Source: Artemia franciscana (taxonomy: Eukaryota > Arthropoda > Branchiopoda > Anostraca > Artemiidae). Taken from it: a stretch of 64,000 bases of DNA. A program made the translations under genes and the position numbers. The stretch's first letter is position 1. Each line of letters begins with the position of its first letter. The notes below the pieces were generated by a model. The model did not search any database and had not been told where the DNA came from. It saw only the letters and a program-made list of their open reading frames with translations. The DNA is taken from NCBI RefSeq assembly GCF_032884065.1, contig NC_088873.1:9187702-9251701 (forward strand). The letters run 5' to 3'. Shown here one piece after another: positions 1 to 10,807 of the stretch.

Positions 1-169
1 AATAATTTTCATAGTTTTCAGAGAACTAGTTTTTAGTTTTTAATGCTGAGAGAAAAAGCTTAGGGTTCAGAGCTTGTTTTAAAATAATAATAATGTATCA
101 AACAATATAAACAAGTATTATATTTTACTATTAAATAAGCTATTGCGTTTTCTTATAAACCATCAAGTT

Positions 170-519
170 CAAAAGTAAAAGGTGCATCAGACACATTTTA
201 AAAATAATTTCTCCGTTTAGAATCCATGATTCAGGAGCTCAATGAAAGTCAGTATGGAATCCATTGAAACTCCATGTACAATTTATAATTGCATTTGTAA
301 TTTAAATGTCATCAAAATAGAATAATGGGGAAACTCAAAATTGAAATGAAATTAAAATAGAACATAGTTTACTCGTTTTTATTTAATTATACATAGACGT
401 ATATGCAGTACTGGAGCCTTAGCAGATCCCATTTTGACTTTCATAGAGTTCATGGACTCCCATGGAGTCCCAGCGATTAAATTATTTTTAAATAGTGTCT
501 GATACATCTTTTGCTTTTG
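170..519. repeat. Foldback MITE with long terminal inverted repeats
   Basis: The left arm (about 170-265) reads AAAAGTAAAAGGTGCATCAG and continues through TTTTAAAAATAATTT. The reverse complement of the right arm (about 405-519) reads AAAAGCAAAAGATGTATCAG followed by the same AT-rich stretch and by related AATGAAAGTCA/ATGAAAGTCA blocks. Arms of about 90 bp flank an AT-rich centre with no reading frame. The shape is that of a non-autonomous inverted-repeat transposon. The superfamily is not assigned and no clear target duplication was seen. Confidence 0.6.
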
Positions 520-814
520 GGATTGACGGTATTTAAAAAACAAAGCAGTTTATGTAATAGTTGTACAAAATTATGTCAAAGTAAATAGCACATGAATTCA
601 TTTATATTATTCGAATTATGAGTTCTTAGATTTTATTTCATTTCAAACGAAAAAGCAGTGTAATTTAAATAACTACATACTTTTATGTACGACAATTTGT
701 GTGATTCCAAAACCTGTATTTTAAGACTTTAGTGTTAAAAACTTTATAATTTTTTGTTTACTATTTACTCAATTTTTCTGCATTTCATTGTAAGTGGGCA
801 AAAAATGAAACAAA

Positions 815-1190
815 CATGTACGTTACTGTGAATGTCCGAAATCTGGTGAATGTTGACATTCAACGGTAAATGTCCACATTTCTTTTTCTCTGCATGGATT
901 CAATTAGCCTTACGAATCAGCTTTCTTAGTCTTATTGGAGCTTTAATGGTAAAAGTTAAAGTTATACTGGGCTAAATTAGGTTAACAATCTCAGAAATGG
1001 GCTAAAAACCTAATCTAATCTAACCCGACCTAACCCAATTTAACCTTACATATCACCATCAAACCTTTCATGAAACTGAAAAATTGACTGGCAACACTGA
1101 CTAAATCCAAGGGGAAAAAAAGATATTTCAGACATTCACCAGTGAATGTGACATTCACCAATTTCGGACATTCATGGTAACTTACATACC
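815..1190. repeat. Second MITE, TIR containing GAATGTCCGAAAT
   Basis: The left end carries TGTGAATGTCCGAAATCTGG and the right end, reverse-complemented, carries CATGAATGTCCGAAATTGG. The inverted similarity covers about 40 bp at each end and includes GTGAATGT and ACATTCAC blocks. The interior holds repeated GGGCTAAA/CCTAACC-like runs and no credible ORF. It appears to be a non-autonomous DNA transposon of about 375 bp, with superfamily unknown. Confidence 0.55.
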
Positions 1191-1309
1191 TAAGTGATGC
1201 CAACCAAATTCAAACCCTCCCCCCCCCAAAAAAAAATGCCCAAATGAACAGCTTCAGATACCATGTGTCCCTCTGGCTGTAAAACTGTAAAAATCTCAGA
1301 TATGGTCAT

Positions 1310-1610
1310 AAAGTTTAGGTCATTAGCTATGGTAAAATGTCCCCCATGTCCCCTATGCCAAAAGGAATCGTACAAACAGACAAAGATTTAATGCTCATCT
1401 TCTTCTTGTTCCTCGATTTCCTCTTCTTGTTGTTCCTCGTCTTCCTCGTCTTCCTCTTCTTCTCGTTCCTTGTTTTCCTCTTCTTCTTCTTCTTCTCGTT
1501 CCTCGTTTTCCTCATCTTCTCGTTTCTTGTCTTCTTCTTCTAGAAGAAGAAAAATAAATACAAAAAAAATTATTTTACTTCTTCTGAACTTCTGACAATG
1601 GGTATTCATT
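1310..1610. repeat. CT-rich minisatellite block with a second copy at 16.9-17.3 kb
   Basis: Positions 1395-1545 are a TTC/CTCGT-type array (CTTCTTGTTCCTCG variants). The flanks are shared with 16925-17270: AAAGTTTAGGTCATTAG upstream and ACTTCTTCTGAACTTCTGAC downstream. The array is longer here than in the other copy. It opens reading frames on both strands that are pure low complexity and are not annotated as genes. Confidence 0.6.
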
Positions 1611-1689
1611 CAATCTTCCAAGTGCAAACACCTGTTTCGATTTATTGGATTTTAAAGCCTGTTTTGGACTTGTATTAATTAAGTGCTGT

Positions 1690-3690
1690 GAACTTGAATT
1701 AATATAAATAAGGACGAAGACCACACTGCCTTTCCATCACAAACACCCAAAACATGAAGAACAATAGAGCATTTTTTAAGACAGTAGGAAACAAATTAGA
1801 ATGAATACTTCGGCCCTATGTCCAAGGGCCGTCCTCAGCAATACAAATAAGAAAAAACAACTTACGAGAGGATAAAATCAATAAAACTAAAATGAACAGT
1901 TTTTCAAAACAGTCCCAGCATCCTTACCTCAGCGAAGTTCAACCAGGAGTGAAAAATAAATTGTTATGAAACGAGGCAATTCAATGAAATGAAAGAGAAT
2001 GATTTAAAAACAGGTTTTAATGCCAGTCTAGCTTTTTTCGCTGCTGATCTTATAGGTCTATATGTGACAGGTTCTGTGTTAATATTTATTGGTTTTTGAA
2101 AATATTATGTAAGGTCAATTTTAATTAAATTTGTGTATAAAGCATTCAGTGAATATTCTCCTAAATTCCTATTTAAGGAAATATTATTATTAATCTTAAA
2201 TCTGATTTCAATTGCTTCTCGAACTACTTGCTTTATGCCTAGATCATTGCTAATAATGGCGGATTCTTCAAAAACTATTTTGTGGCTAGGATTTTCGAAA
2301 ACATGGCAACTTAAAGCAGAATCAAAAGAAACAGAAGTAATATTATTAGAATTAAGAGCTTTGGTGATATCATCTTTATGTTGTTGTAGGCGATTCTCGA
2401 AATTCTGGTGGGTTCTCCATACATAGAATTTGCCACAGTCACATGGTATTTAATAGACACCTCTTTGGCGAATAACTAGAGTCTTATCTTTTCCAGAATT
2501 TAGGAGATTTATGATTTTCAAATTATTAGCAAATACGACATACAGATTATTTTGTGTGCATACTTTTTTAAGATTTCTAGTGATTTTTGGGATATATGGG
2601 AGGTAAATTATGTTTTGGGGCTTATCGGGATTTTCACATGGTAAATTATCGTTGATTTTAAGGGAGTGTCTTTTCACTCTACGGTTAACTGTATTATTAA
2701 TAAATAAAAGAGGATACCCATTTCCAAAAAGTATGTCCCTGATAAAGTCTAGTTCAGCTGTGATGTAGGAATCAGAACAAATATTCGGGCACGATCTACG
2801 AGAGATATTACGACACCTCTTTCAAATTGTAGGGGGTGGTTTGATTCAAAATGTAAATATCTATTGTGTTGGTTTTCTGTAAATAGTAAAATTGAGTCCA
2901 TCTAAGTTACGAATAATTAGAACATCTAGGAATGAGATTTTATTTGCAATTTCAATTTCTAAGGTAAACTGTAAATTCCTATCATATGTGAAAGGTGATC
3001 TAAAAAAAAACCCCCTAAGTTCATTTTCCCCATAGTTCCAAAATGAAATTACGTCATCCATGTAACGTCCCCAAAAGATATGAATTTAATGCCCAATTTT
3101 CAATGTGCTCTACATAAATATTCGCCAGTAACAAGGAAAGAGGCGCACCCATGGGTAAGCCATTTATTTATTGGTAGAAATAATTTTGGAATTAGAAATA
3201 CATTGAATACTTGTTACAAAGTTTAACCAAGGTCATTAAAACGTCGCAATCTAATCCTGTTGCTGAAACTTCTATTAAGTCGTAGCTTTCATTTATTTTA
3301 TTTTCTAATAATTTCTGGATTCTGCTACATTAATATTTGTATACATAGACACAACGTCAAAGCTACTGGTAATTGTATTTTCTGAAATATTTACGTTTTT
3401 GAGTTTTTCAACTAAATCGACCGAATTACATATATAAGATTTTTGAGAAAAAAGCCAAGGTTTGAAGGCTGTAGATAACCATTTTCCAATGTTGGAGGCG
3501 GGGGCTTTCGTACAAGCTACAATTGGCCTTAAAGGAATGCCTTGCTTATGTAATTTTGGTAGACCATAAAATTTTGGACAAAAGCTGCCTCGGGGGAAAA
3601 ATTTATTATATAATTGTGGAGTAATTTTACCGTTTTGTTTTAGATCTTTTATAATTTTGTTCAGTACAAGACCAATAATCATTATTCATA
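1690..3690 (-). mobile_element. Penelope-like retroelement (PLE), broken fossil
   Basis: Minus-strand frames show PLE reverse-transcriptase hallmarks: FYGLPKLHKQGIPLRPIV near 3500-3570, SSFDVVSMYTN near 3345, NGLPMGAPLS near 3145-3165 and YMDDVISFW near 3050. A GIY-YIG-type endonuclease region follows at 2290-2470, with CDCGKFYV and NFENRLQQHKDD. Downstream (about 1805-1850) is a GGCCCTTGGACATAGGGCC-type stretch resembling sequence near PLE 3' ends. The N-terminal part is missing. The element is broken in several places and looks old. PLE families have RT plus GIY-YIG and no capsid. A second fragment of the same family lies at 18.5-18.9 kb. Confidence 0.8.
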
Positions 3691-3989
3691 TATTAACCTT
3701 TTTTTTTTATATGGACTAAATGTATCTTAGAAACGAATGTGCAAATATACGAAATTACTGTTTATGAAACTGATACGCTGATAAATGATAAGCAATACCT
3801 AGTTTTTGATAATTTTAAATCTATTGACTATCTCAAGTTTACCATCCTAAAATTTTAGGACCATTCGACAGGAATAACACTGGGGTAAAAACAAAATAAA
3901 AACAAATAAACACCAATCCGTAATCATCTTTCTTGGAAAATTTGAAAATTTCGCACTACATAAATGGGGATTTGAAACCAACCCTCTAG

Positions 3990-4270
3990 CGTTTTCTGAT
4001 ACGTGGAATTTGATGGTGTAAATCTGATCAAGATTATTCACCTTTTTTGTGACGTTTCCTTCTTTTTCCAAAATCAGTCAAATTTTCTCCAGTTAGCAGC
4101 TTTCGGTGGTTTACTTTAAACGTCATAAAATTTACATGTTTAGAATCACGCATAAAAAGCAAATTTTTTTGAACATATATATATTATTAACACAACTCTA
4201 TTTATTAGAGTTTCGATTACTATTAGAACGATTTGCTCCTTATTTACAGTTTATTACGACAGACTCTTTA
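3990..4270 (+). repeat. Partial copy of the AAGTAAGGAGCGA-TIR repeat family
   Basis: The block CTGATACGTGGAATTTGATG and the end CGATTTGCTCCTTATTTACAG match the internal and terminal parts of the better copy at 8036-8500 in the same order. Only the right portion is recognisable. It is non-coding. Confidence 0.45.
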
Positions 4271-4556
4271 ATTTAAACATTTATTTGAAAGTGCGCAAAT
4301 GGAAGAAAAGGATCGCAAAAAATTATACCATCCTGTTTAAACACAGCAAAAATAGTAGCAAATTCAAGGCTTTGTCTGGAGTTGGAATGAGGTGTGTAAC
4401 AGGTTGCGGTTAAATAAAAATGTATATTTTGAATAAGTAATGTCTAAAATAGATTTTTTCCATAATTTGACTCCCCTACACATTAGTAAAACAAAATGCC
4501 TAATACGGCTCTTATTAAGACACATACGATTTTGTTTTGGTTATTTAATCTTGTTT

Positions 4557-4860
4557 TCAAACAGTTCGTGGTAACGAACCATAAGTAAGGAACGGCCAAT
4601 AGATATATAAAAATAATCAGCTTGTTATGCTGATTCCAACATATAAGTTTTATTAACTTTAGTGTTATTCATTAAAGGCTACGAGCCTTGGAAAGTTTTT
4701 CCGACTCTCAAAAAGGAGCGAAACACCCTCTAAAAGTAAAAAGAATCTTAATGAATATCATTCTACCACATTCAGCGTATCAGAGAACCCTACTGTAGAG
4801 GTTTCAAGCTCATGTCTGCAAAAATGTAGATTTTTTTTTGCCGGAAGTTAGAACCTGGAT
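4557..4860 (-). repeat. Partial copy of the same TIR family, reverse orientation
   Basis: It starts CAAACAGTTCGTGGTAACGA, then AAGTAAGGAACGG, the reverse complement of the right end at 8460-8500. Further in is CAGCGTATCAGAGAACCC, the inverse of the 8225 region. The other end fades out near 4860, where the sequence becomes a G-rich dispersed repeat. Confidence 0.45.
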
Positions 4861-5115
4861 GCGTGTTTGTTTTGCTTTATACCAGGGGTGATAACATCGA
4901 CCTAGGGGTCCTAGAATATCGGGGGGGGGGGGCTATTAGAACGGAAATTAAAGGCTCTAGTGTCGTTTTTAAGTGATCAGAAAGATTGGAGGGCACACAG
5001 GGCCCCATCCCACGCCCCTTTTTCCCAAGTCGTCTACTTTGAGATAGCCATTTTGTTCAGCATAGTTTAAACCCCCAATAAGTATGCCTTTGGAGATAAC
5101 ATGACCCCCACAGCC
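4860..5115 (+). repeat. Dispersed G-rich repeat related to 17.9-18.5 kb
   Basis: Phrases such as GAGATAGCCATTTTGTTCA followed by CCCCCGGGGAAAGGTC resemble the repeated units at 17.9-18.5 kb (GAGATAGCTATTTGGTTCA). It contains a homopolymer G run at about 4921. No coding potential is seen. Confidence 0.4.
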
Positions 5116-5518
5116 CCCGGGGAAAGGTCTTTAAGTTATAAAATTTGCCCATTGTTTACGTGTAGCATTTTTTATAGGAAAGTATGAATACATTTTTCAG
5201 GTGCGGGGGGGGGGGGCAAATTTTGTGATGAGATTTTCCATGGGGAGTTTTCCGTGGAGGGGGAAGTTTTCATGGGGTGAAACTTTCTGCGGAAATTTTA
5301 TACTGAGAGAATTTCCTTGAGTTCCTATAAGAATTCTTTTTGTGTGTCTTGATATCGCTTTGCCTACTCAATTTTACGCATGGAGATGTTATGTGGAACA
5401 TTTTCACCAGATGGGGAGAAGTTTATCCGTGAAGGTGCAGCCAGATTTCCCGGCATTATTTAAAAAATGATCAGAAATTAAATGAAAAAAAAAAAAAAAA
5501 AAAAAAAAAAGTTTTCCC

Positions 5519-6049
5519 AACTGAAAGCAAGGAGCAACATTAAAACTTAAAACGAAAAGGAATTATTACGTATATAAGGGTGATTGTCCTCTCCTGAACA
5601 CTGCACTTCTTGCGCTTAAGTTTGAATTTTGTACAAGCACCTTAAGAACAAAGGTGCTTATCTATTAGCCAGTACACACTCGAGAATTTGGATCCACAGG
5701 TTCAGAGCTGAAACAACTGAGACGCTTGGGAAATAGATGGGATATATATATATATAATTTGTGCTGTATATTTGGACAGTAGGGGGCTGGGGGGTTAAGT
5801 ATAGCGGGGATGAATGCAAAATATAACCTAACCTAACCCAAAAAACCAACTAAATATTTATTAAAATATAGCTACAACGTAGTTTTCCACTGAGCCAAAG
5901 CTAATTGTCTGCGAATACAAACAGTACTAAACTGGTTATTATTTGAATTAGAACGAAATAAGCTTTTTTAGTTAGTTTAGTTCAACTCCCCTCATATACG
6001 TAGTATCTTTATTCGTTTTAAGTTTTACTGTTGCTCCTTACTTTCAGTT
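5519..6049. repeat. TIR MITE, copy 1
   Basis: The left terminus AACTGAAAGCAAGGAGCAAC continues ATTAAAACTTAAAACGA. The right terminus, reverse-complemented, reads AACTGAAAGTAAGGAGCAAC then AGTAAAACTTAAAACGA. The TIRs are about 37 bp long. The interior is non-coding and contains a short (TA)n. Confidence 0.7.
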
Positions 6050-6323
6050 AAAAAAAAACTTAGTCTTTATTTAATATCCATTCAAGTCTATAATTCTATT
6101 ATATTACACACTAATAAATTTAGCTAATCTGTCTTTCAGCCAACGGTGAAGCCCCCGGGGAATGTCTTTCCCATTGTTTACGTGTAGCATTTTTTATTGG
6201 AAGGTATGAATACATTGCATTTTCACTAGATGGGGAGAAGTTTATTCGTGAAGGTGCAGCCAGATTTCCCGGCATTATTTAAAAAATGATCAAAAATTAA
6301 ATAAAATAAAAAAAAGTTTTCCC

Positions 6324-6922
6324 AACTGAAAGCAAGAAACAACATTAAAACTTAAAACGGAAAGGAATTATTACGTATATAAGGGTGATTGTTCTCTCCT
6401 GAACACTGCACTTCTTGCGCTTAAGTTTGTATTTTGTACAAGCACCGTAAGAACAAAGGTGCTTATCTATTAGCCAGTACACACTCGAGAATTTGGATCC
6501 ACAGGTTCAGAGCTGAAACAACTGAGACGCTTGGGAAATAGATGGGATATATATAATGCTGTATATTTGGACAGTAGGGGGCTGAGGGGTTAAGTATAGC
6601 AGGGATGAATGCAAAATATAAACTAACCTAACCCAAAAAACCAACTAAATATTTATTAAAATATAGCTACAACGTAGTTTTCCATTGAGCCAAAGCTAAT
6701 TGTCTGCGAATACAAACAGTACTAAACTGGTTATTATTTGAATTAGAACAAAATAAGCTTTTTTAGTTAGAACAAAAGTTGAATTAGAACAAAAAGAAGC
6801 TTTTTTAAAAGTGCTACAAAACATTAGTGCGAAGAGCGAAGTGTTGAGGAGAGAGGAACTCCCCTCATATACGTAGTATTTTCATTCGTTTTAAGTTTTA
6901 ATGCTACTCCTTACTTTCAGTT
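6324..6922. repeat. TIR MITE, copy 2 (in duplicated unit)
   Basis: The termini AACTGAAAGCAAGAAACAAC and, from the right end, AACTGAAAGTAAGGAGTAGC match copy 1. The interior is nearly the same except for an extra AT-rich stretch at about 6770-6850. Confidence 0.7.
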
Positions 6923-6999
6923 AAAAAAAACTTAGTCTTTTTTTATTATCCATTCAAGTCTATAATTCTATTATGTTACACACTAATAAATTTAGCTCA

Positions 7000-8030
7000 A
7001 GAAAGTTTCGTTATTCATCTGATACAAAAGAAGTCTCCATATTTTACCACTACTAACTAATTAATTATATTGTTTATGATTGTGATCTGTTTATAATTCA
7101 ATAGATTAATTCAAAACTTAAAATTATGTAAAACTCTATCGCAAATTTTCTTTCAGGATGACTTCCGAACAAAATAAACAAATCACAGATAGGAAATAAC
7201 GATACGGCAAACTCCACAGTTCTTTACTGACAGAATATAATAAAAAATGGAAACAAGGTGTTTTTCTGTTATTTTAGGCTATATTGTACGCTTGTAAATA
7301 TGTTTGGCTAAAAAACAGAATTTGTTGTGCATCTCTCCATCTTACGCAAAAAATCATCCACATTTTACTGGTGCTGTTATAACTAAAAGTTTCTAAAAAA
7401 AAAGTGTTAATTTATTCATAATTTATAATTCAATAGATTAATTGGTAAAATTCTAGTTTAGGGGACTCTTACTATCTTGGAAAGTGGTTGAGCTAAGTGA
7501 ATGAAATTTTAAGAATTGAATCTATCGCCAAAAATCTACCCCGGGAAGGTATTGCTAAAATAATGTGCCTTTTCTTATTTCTAAGGCTTAGACATTTGCA
7601 TAAGTGACAGGTCTGCACCGATCTGAACTCTGACAAAAAAGTTTTGCGTTAAATTTGTGCCTTCAACTTCCCACGAGCAGATCTAAAGCAGAATCTTGGG
7701 GGGGAACAATCTGACGAGGGCGCCAATAAGCAAATTCTTTGGAGGCCCAATGTGACAAGGGTTCCAACAATTGACGAAATCGACAAATTTGTTTAAATCT
7801 GGAGTAATTCCATGGAATTACTCCAGTAAATGAACAAAAAAACAAAAGTAAATGAAAAAAAAACATGAACTAAATGTTTATGAATAAAAACTGCTGTGGT
7901 AGTGCTCAGTGGGTTTACTTCTATTTTATTATCAGGTAAAGGGGAACAATTAGCGCAGGCGGGGTAGGGACATGTGCCCTGTAGACTCCCCCAAACCCTA
8001 TATATTGATTAAATAAATAAAAACAAGTTT
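7000..8030. other. AT-rich spacer, nothing recognised
   Basis: No protein-like frame, RNA gene or clear repeat structure was found. A stretch near 7895-7925 (GGTAGTGCTCAGTGGGTTTA) resembles the A-box end of the tRNA-like SINE at 16.2 kb, but no B box follows. Confidence 0.5.
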
Positions 8031-8035
8031 TATTT

Positions 8036-8500
8036 AACTGAAAGTAAGGAGCGATATTAACACTTAAAACGAACAGAAATTACCCCGTATATGAAAGGGG
8101 CTGTTCCCTCTTCAACGCCTCGGTCTTTGCGCTGAAGTTTGACTCTTTCTCTCAACTCTACTTTTTAAAGCAAAAATACAAAATTCCATGTTTTTGAAGA
8201 TAGGAGCTTGGAACTCAGAGGGTTCTCTGATGCGCTGAATCTGATGGTGTGATTTTCGTTAAGATTCTATGACTTTTAGGGGGTATTTCCCCCTATTTTC
8301 TAAAATAGGGCAAATTTTCTCAGGCTCAAAACTTTTGATAGGTTGGACTAAACTTGATGAAACTTATATATTTACAATCTACATTAAAATGCGATTCTTT
8401 TGATGTAACTATTGGTATCAAAATTCCGTATTTTAGAGTTTTAGTTACTATTGAGCCGGGTCGCTCCTTACTTCAGTTTGTTACCACAAACTGTTTGATG
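8036..8500. repeat. TIR MITE, copy 3
   Basis: The left end is AACTGAAAGTAAGGAGCGAT and the right end is TCGCTCCTTACTTCAGTTTG, followed by TTACCACAAACTG. The TIR of about 20 bp is offset by one indel. Internal sequence CTTAAAACGAACAGAAATTA links it to copies 1 and 2. The right end is longer than in those copies and matches the partial copy at 4557. Confidence 0.65.
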
Positions 8501-8504
8501 AAAA

Positions 8505-9500
8505 CGTTTTGGATGTAGCCAAATTCTTTGTCAAGTCAGCAAAGGAAAATCGTACCTTGCCTACCTTCGTTATTTTGAACCTACAGAAGTCCCGGATTGT
8601 ATAGAGGAGATAAATGCTTGTATAACTACTAGAGTAAACGACATGTGTCATAGTTTTGACGGCTTTATGGAACGTATTAACTACGGCGAGTTCCACGTTT
8701 CTACCTATGCCAGCCCCTTTAGTGAACGTTAAGCTCCGCAAAGGGTATCATACTCAGTTGTATAAAACCCCCCACCCTTGAAAACACCACTGGAACGAAA
8801 GAACTTTACCGAATCTGCATGTGGCGAAACTCCAGACGCCACCAAAAGTGAAATAAGACCTGGAATGAACGGTTGGTGCATGGCTGTAGCTCACAAGGCT
8901 AAGGCGGACAAAATAGCACTAGCGATTAAAAATAAAATCCAGAATCCGATGCCAAAGTAAAAAGCCCTTTGTACATAGGACTGATTTAAGGGATTCCTGA
9001 CCTCTTTGACGCAGAGGTCATTCAAAGTCTAGTTTCTGGATATGAGAATGCCGAACAATGTGGAAAATCACACGCATTCAAGCTGTATTTTCCATGTAGT
9101 GAATCTTTCGATACTGCCACAAAATTGTCAATGAAAGTGGGCTTTGAAAGTTTCAGAATTCAAGAATTCGTCTTTTTTCCGAAACGTTGCTACAACTGCC
9201 ATGAATCTGGCCACATAGCAACCCAGTGTAAAAACGTATCGAAGTGTGCCAATTGTGCTCAAAATAACCATGGTGCAACGAAAGAAAATCCCTACCAGAA
9301 TGCGATGCCTAAGCTGTACAAGCACCCAACACACATGAATCTGGCCACATAGCAACCCAGTGTAAAAACGTATCGAAGTGTGCCAATTGTGCTCAAAATA
9401 ACCATGGTGCAACGAAAGAAAATCCCTACCAGAATGCGATGCCTAAGCTGTACAAGCACCCAACACACATGCTACCATGGTAGCTGCCCATCTAACAAGT
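8505..9500 (+). pseudogene. LINE ORF1 remnant (zinc-knuckle nucleic-acid-binding protein)
   Basis: The best-preserved part is at 9125-9330. It encodes CYNCHESGHIATQC, a CCHC knuckle (C-x2-C-x4-H-x4-C), followed by a second CANC..H.. knuckle, the pattern found in ORF1 of I/Jockey-type LINEs. Upstream (8505-8700) one frame reads PTFVILNLQKS, like the pre-knuckle region of such proteins. The reading frame is interrupted several times by stops and shifts between 8600 and 9120. A 134-bp tandem duplication sits inside the knuckle region. The product would coat element RNA in an active element; this copy cannot. Clade assignment is inference. Confidence 0.6.
9200..9467 (+). repeat. 134-bp tandem duplication in the knuckle region
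   Basis: CATGAATCTGGCCACATAGC begins at 9200 and again at 9334. The two copies appear identical through AGCACCCAACACACATG, so the duplication is recent relative to the surrounding decay. Confidence 0.9.
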
Positions 9501-9531
9501 CAGAGAAATTAATGACCTCAAATGCCCAAAA

Positions 9532-9700
9532 TGAATGAATTTTATATTGACAAGCGTTTCGTCTCCTGGAATATGAATAATGGTTTTAGTACCAAAATTA
9601 CCGTGCTTGAACAGCTCTGCCTCACTGAAGAAATTATTTGTCTCCAAGAACACTTTCTGTCTAACGACAGTAGAAACATATTCGATCCCTGTTAAATATT
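9532..9700 (+). pseudogene. LINE endonuclease, N-terminal fragment
   Basis: Following the ORF1 remnant, one frame reads FVSWNMNNGFSTKITVLEQL and then EEIICLQEHFL, the first two conserved blocks of an apurinic-like LINE endonuclease (N-x-N-G, then LQE). The frame stops after about 55 codons and the rest of ORF2 is absent. It probably belongs to the same element as the ORF1 remnant. Confidence 0.55.
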
Positions 9701-9963
9701 CGGTGGCGCTGTTGATAAAATGCCCCTATTAGAAAGTTTCATGTCTGTTAGTGAAATATATGGTTCTTTCGCGTTTAATTTACCAATGCTGATTATTTGT
9801 TTATTTCTTAGTTTTTCCTTGTTTCATTTTCCTTCTCTTTCCCCGCTTCTTCTTATTTATCCTTACCTTAATTATGTTATTTTTTAATTTTTTTTTTCCT
9901 GATATTTTTTCCTTATGCCTGTGGTCTGGTGGGTTTGGTCATGGAGCGGAACTAAAATCCACC

Positions 9964-10800
9964 ATGAGTTTATCGACGATTGAAAATATAATTAATAACT
10001 CAATTGGAAGTAGAAATCGGAAGAATAATGATTGTAATTCGGCTTATATAAGTAGGTATGTTTCGCAATTAAATGGTTCTGCCTCCTCTAAACGAGATGA
10101 TATTTTTTCTGAGTTTCATCTTAACATTCAGGGACTTTGCTCGTCTTTTGATGAGCTGAAACGGATCATTAGTGGTGGAACTCCTGATGTTATAGGATTA
10201 CATGAAACTTTCCTGGATTCAAAAAAGGATATCCTTTTAGATATTCCAGGATATTGGATAGAGAGGCTGAATAGGAAACAGATGGCGAGAGGTGGCCTTG
10301 TCCTTTATATTGCTGATCGTCTTGCATATAATGTCCGAAGTGATTTGAGCAGAAATGAGGAAGGAATCTTTGAATCCCTTTTTATTGATATTAAATCAAT
10401 GTGAAAGTATTTGGCTGTGGGTTTGGTTTATAGGTCCCCCCATGGGTCTATTCCTTCGTTTATGAAAATTCTTGAAGAAATTTTGGACTCAGTCCAAAAA
10501 CATCCTTATGAACTAATCCTTATGGGAGATTGTAACCTCAACCTGCTGGATCAAAATTCTGCTTCAGCTATTGATTTTTTGTCGATGATGCTCTCTTCAG
10601 GTACTCTACCTTCAGTTTGTATACCAACCCGAGTTACTGACACACATGCGTCTCTTATCAATAATGCGTCTCTTCGTCACTAGATGTTTTAAATAATCAA
10701 TAATGATTTTAGTTATCAATAATGCGTCTCTTCGTCACTAGATGTTTTAAATAATGTGGTACTGGTTAGTGATATATCTGATCATTGTGTTGCGAGAACA
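9964..10800 (+). pseudogene. LINE ORF2 endonuclease domain
   Basis: EEP-type endonuclease blocks appear in order: FHLNIQGLCSSFDEL (about 10106), DVIGLHETFL (about 10186), GLVYRSPHG (about 10425), LMGDCNLNLL (about 10525) and VSDISDHCV (about 10762). An in-frame TGA at 10402-10404 separates the first and second halves, and a 58-bp direct duplication (10655-10712/10713-10755) shifts the frame before the SDH block. In an active element this domain nicks target DNA for priming. The catalytic E (HET), D/N (GDCN) and SDH residues are still visible. The frame then runs into foreign sequence near 10808. Confidence 0.7.
10655..10755 (+). repeat. 58-bp direct duplication inside LINE endonuclease
   Basis: TTATCAATAATGCGTCTCTT starts at 10655 and at 10713. 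The second copy leads directly into the rest of the endonuclease (GTGGTACTGGTTAGTG), so this is an internal duplication and not a target-site duplication. Confidence 0.85.
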
Positions 10801-10807
10801 CCACTTT

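Larger units (their letters stand above)
5113..6995. repeat. Imperfect tandem duplication (about 0.85-1.0 kb unit)
   Basis: Unit 1 (about 5113-6135) and unit 2 (about 6148-6995) share, in order: CCCGGGGAA, CCATTGTTTACGTGTAGC, AGATGGGGAGAAGTTTAT, GATTTCCCGGCATTATTT, the TIR element, and CCATTCAAGTCTATAATTC. Unit 1 has a 29-nt A run where unit 2 has a short one, plus small indels. The duplicated block includes the TIR MITE, so that element was doubled by the duplication rather than by a separate transposition. Confidence 0.75.

Noticed and set aside
5820-5840. CCTAACCTAACCC, like arthropod telomere repeat (AACCT)n
   Set aside because: Only about two units, duplicated at 6622 as part of the larger tandem duplication; not a telomeric array.
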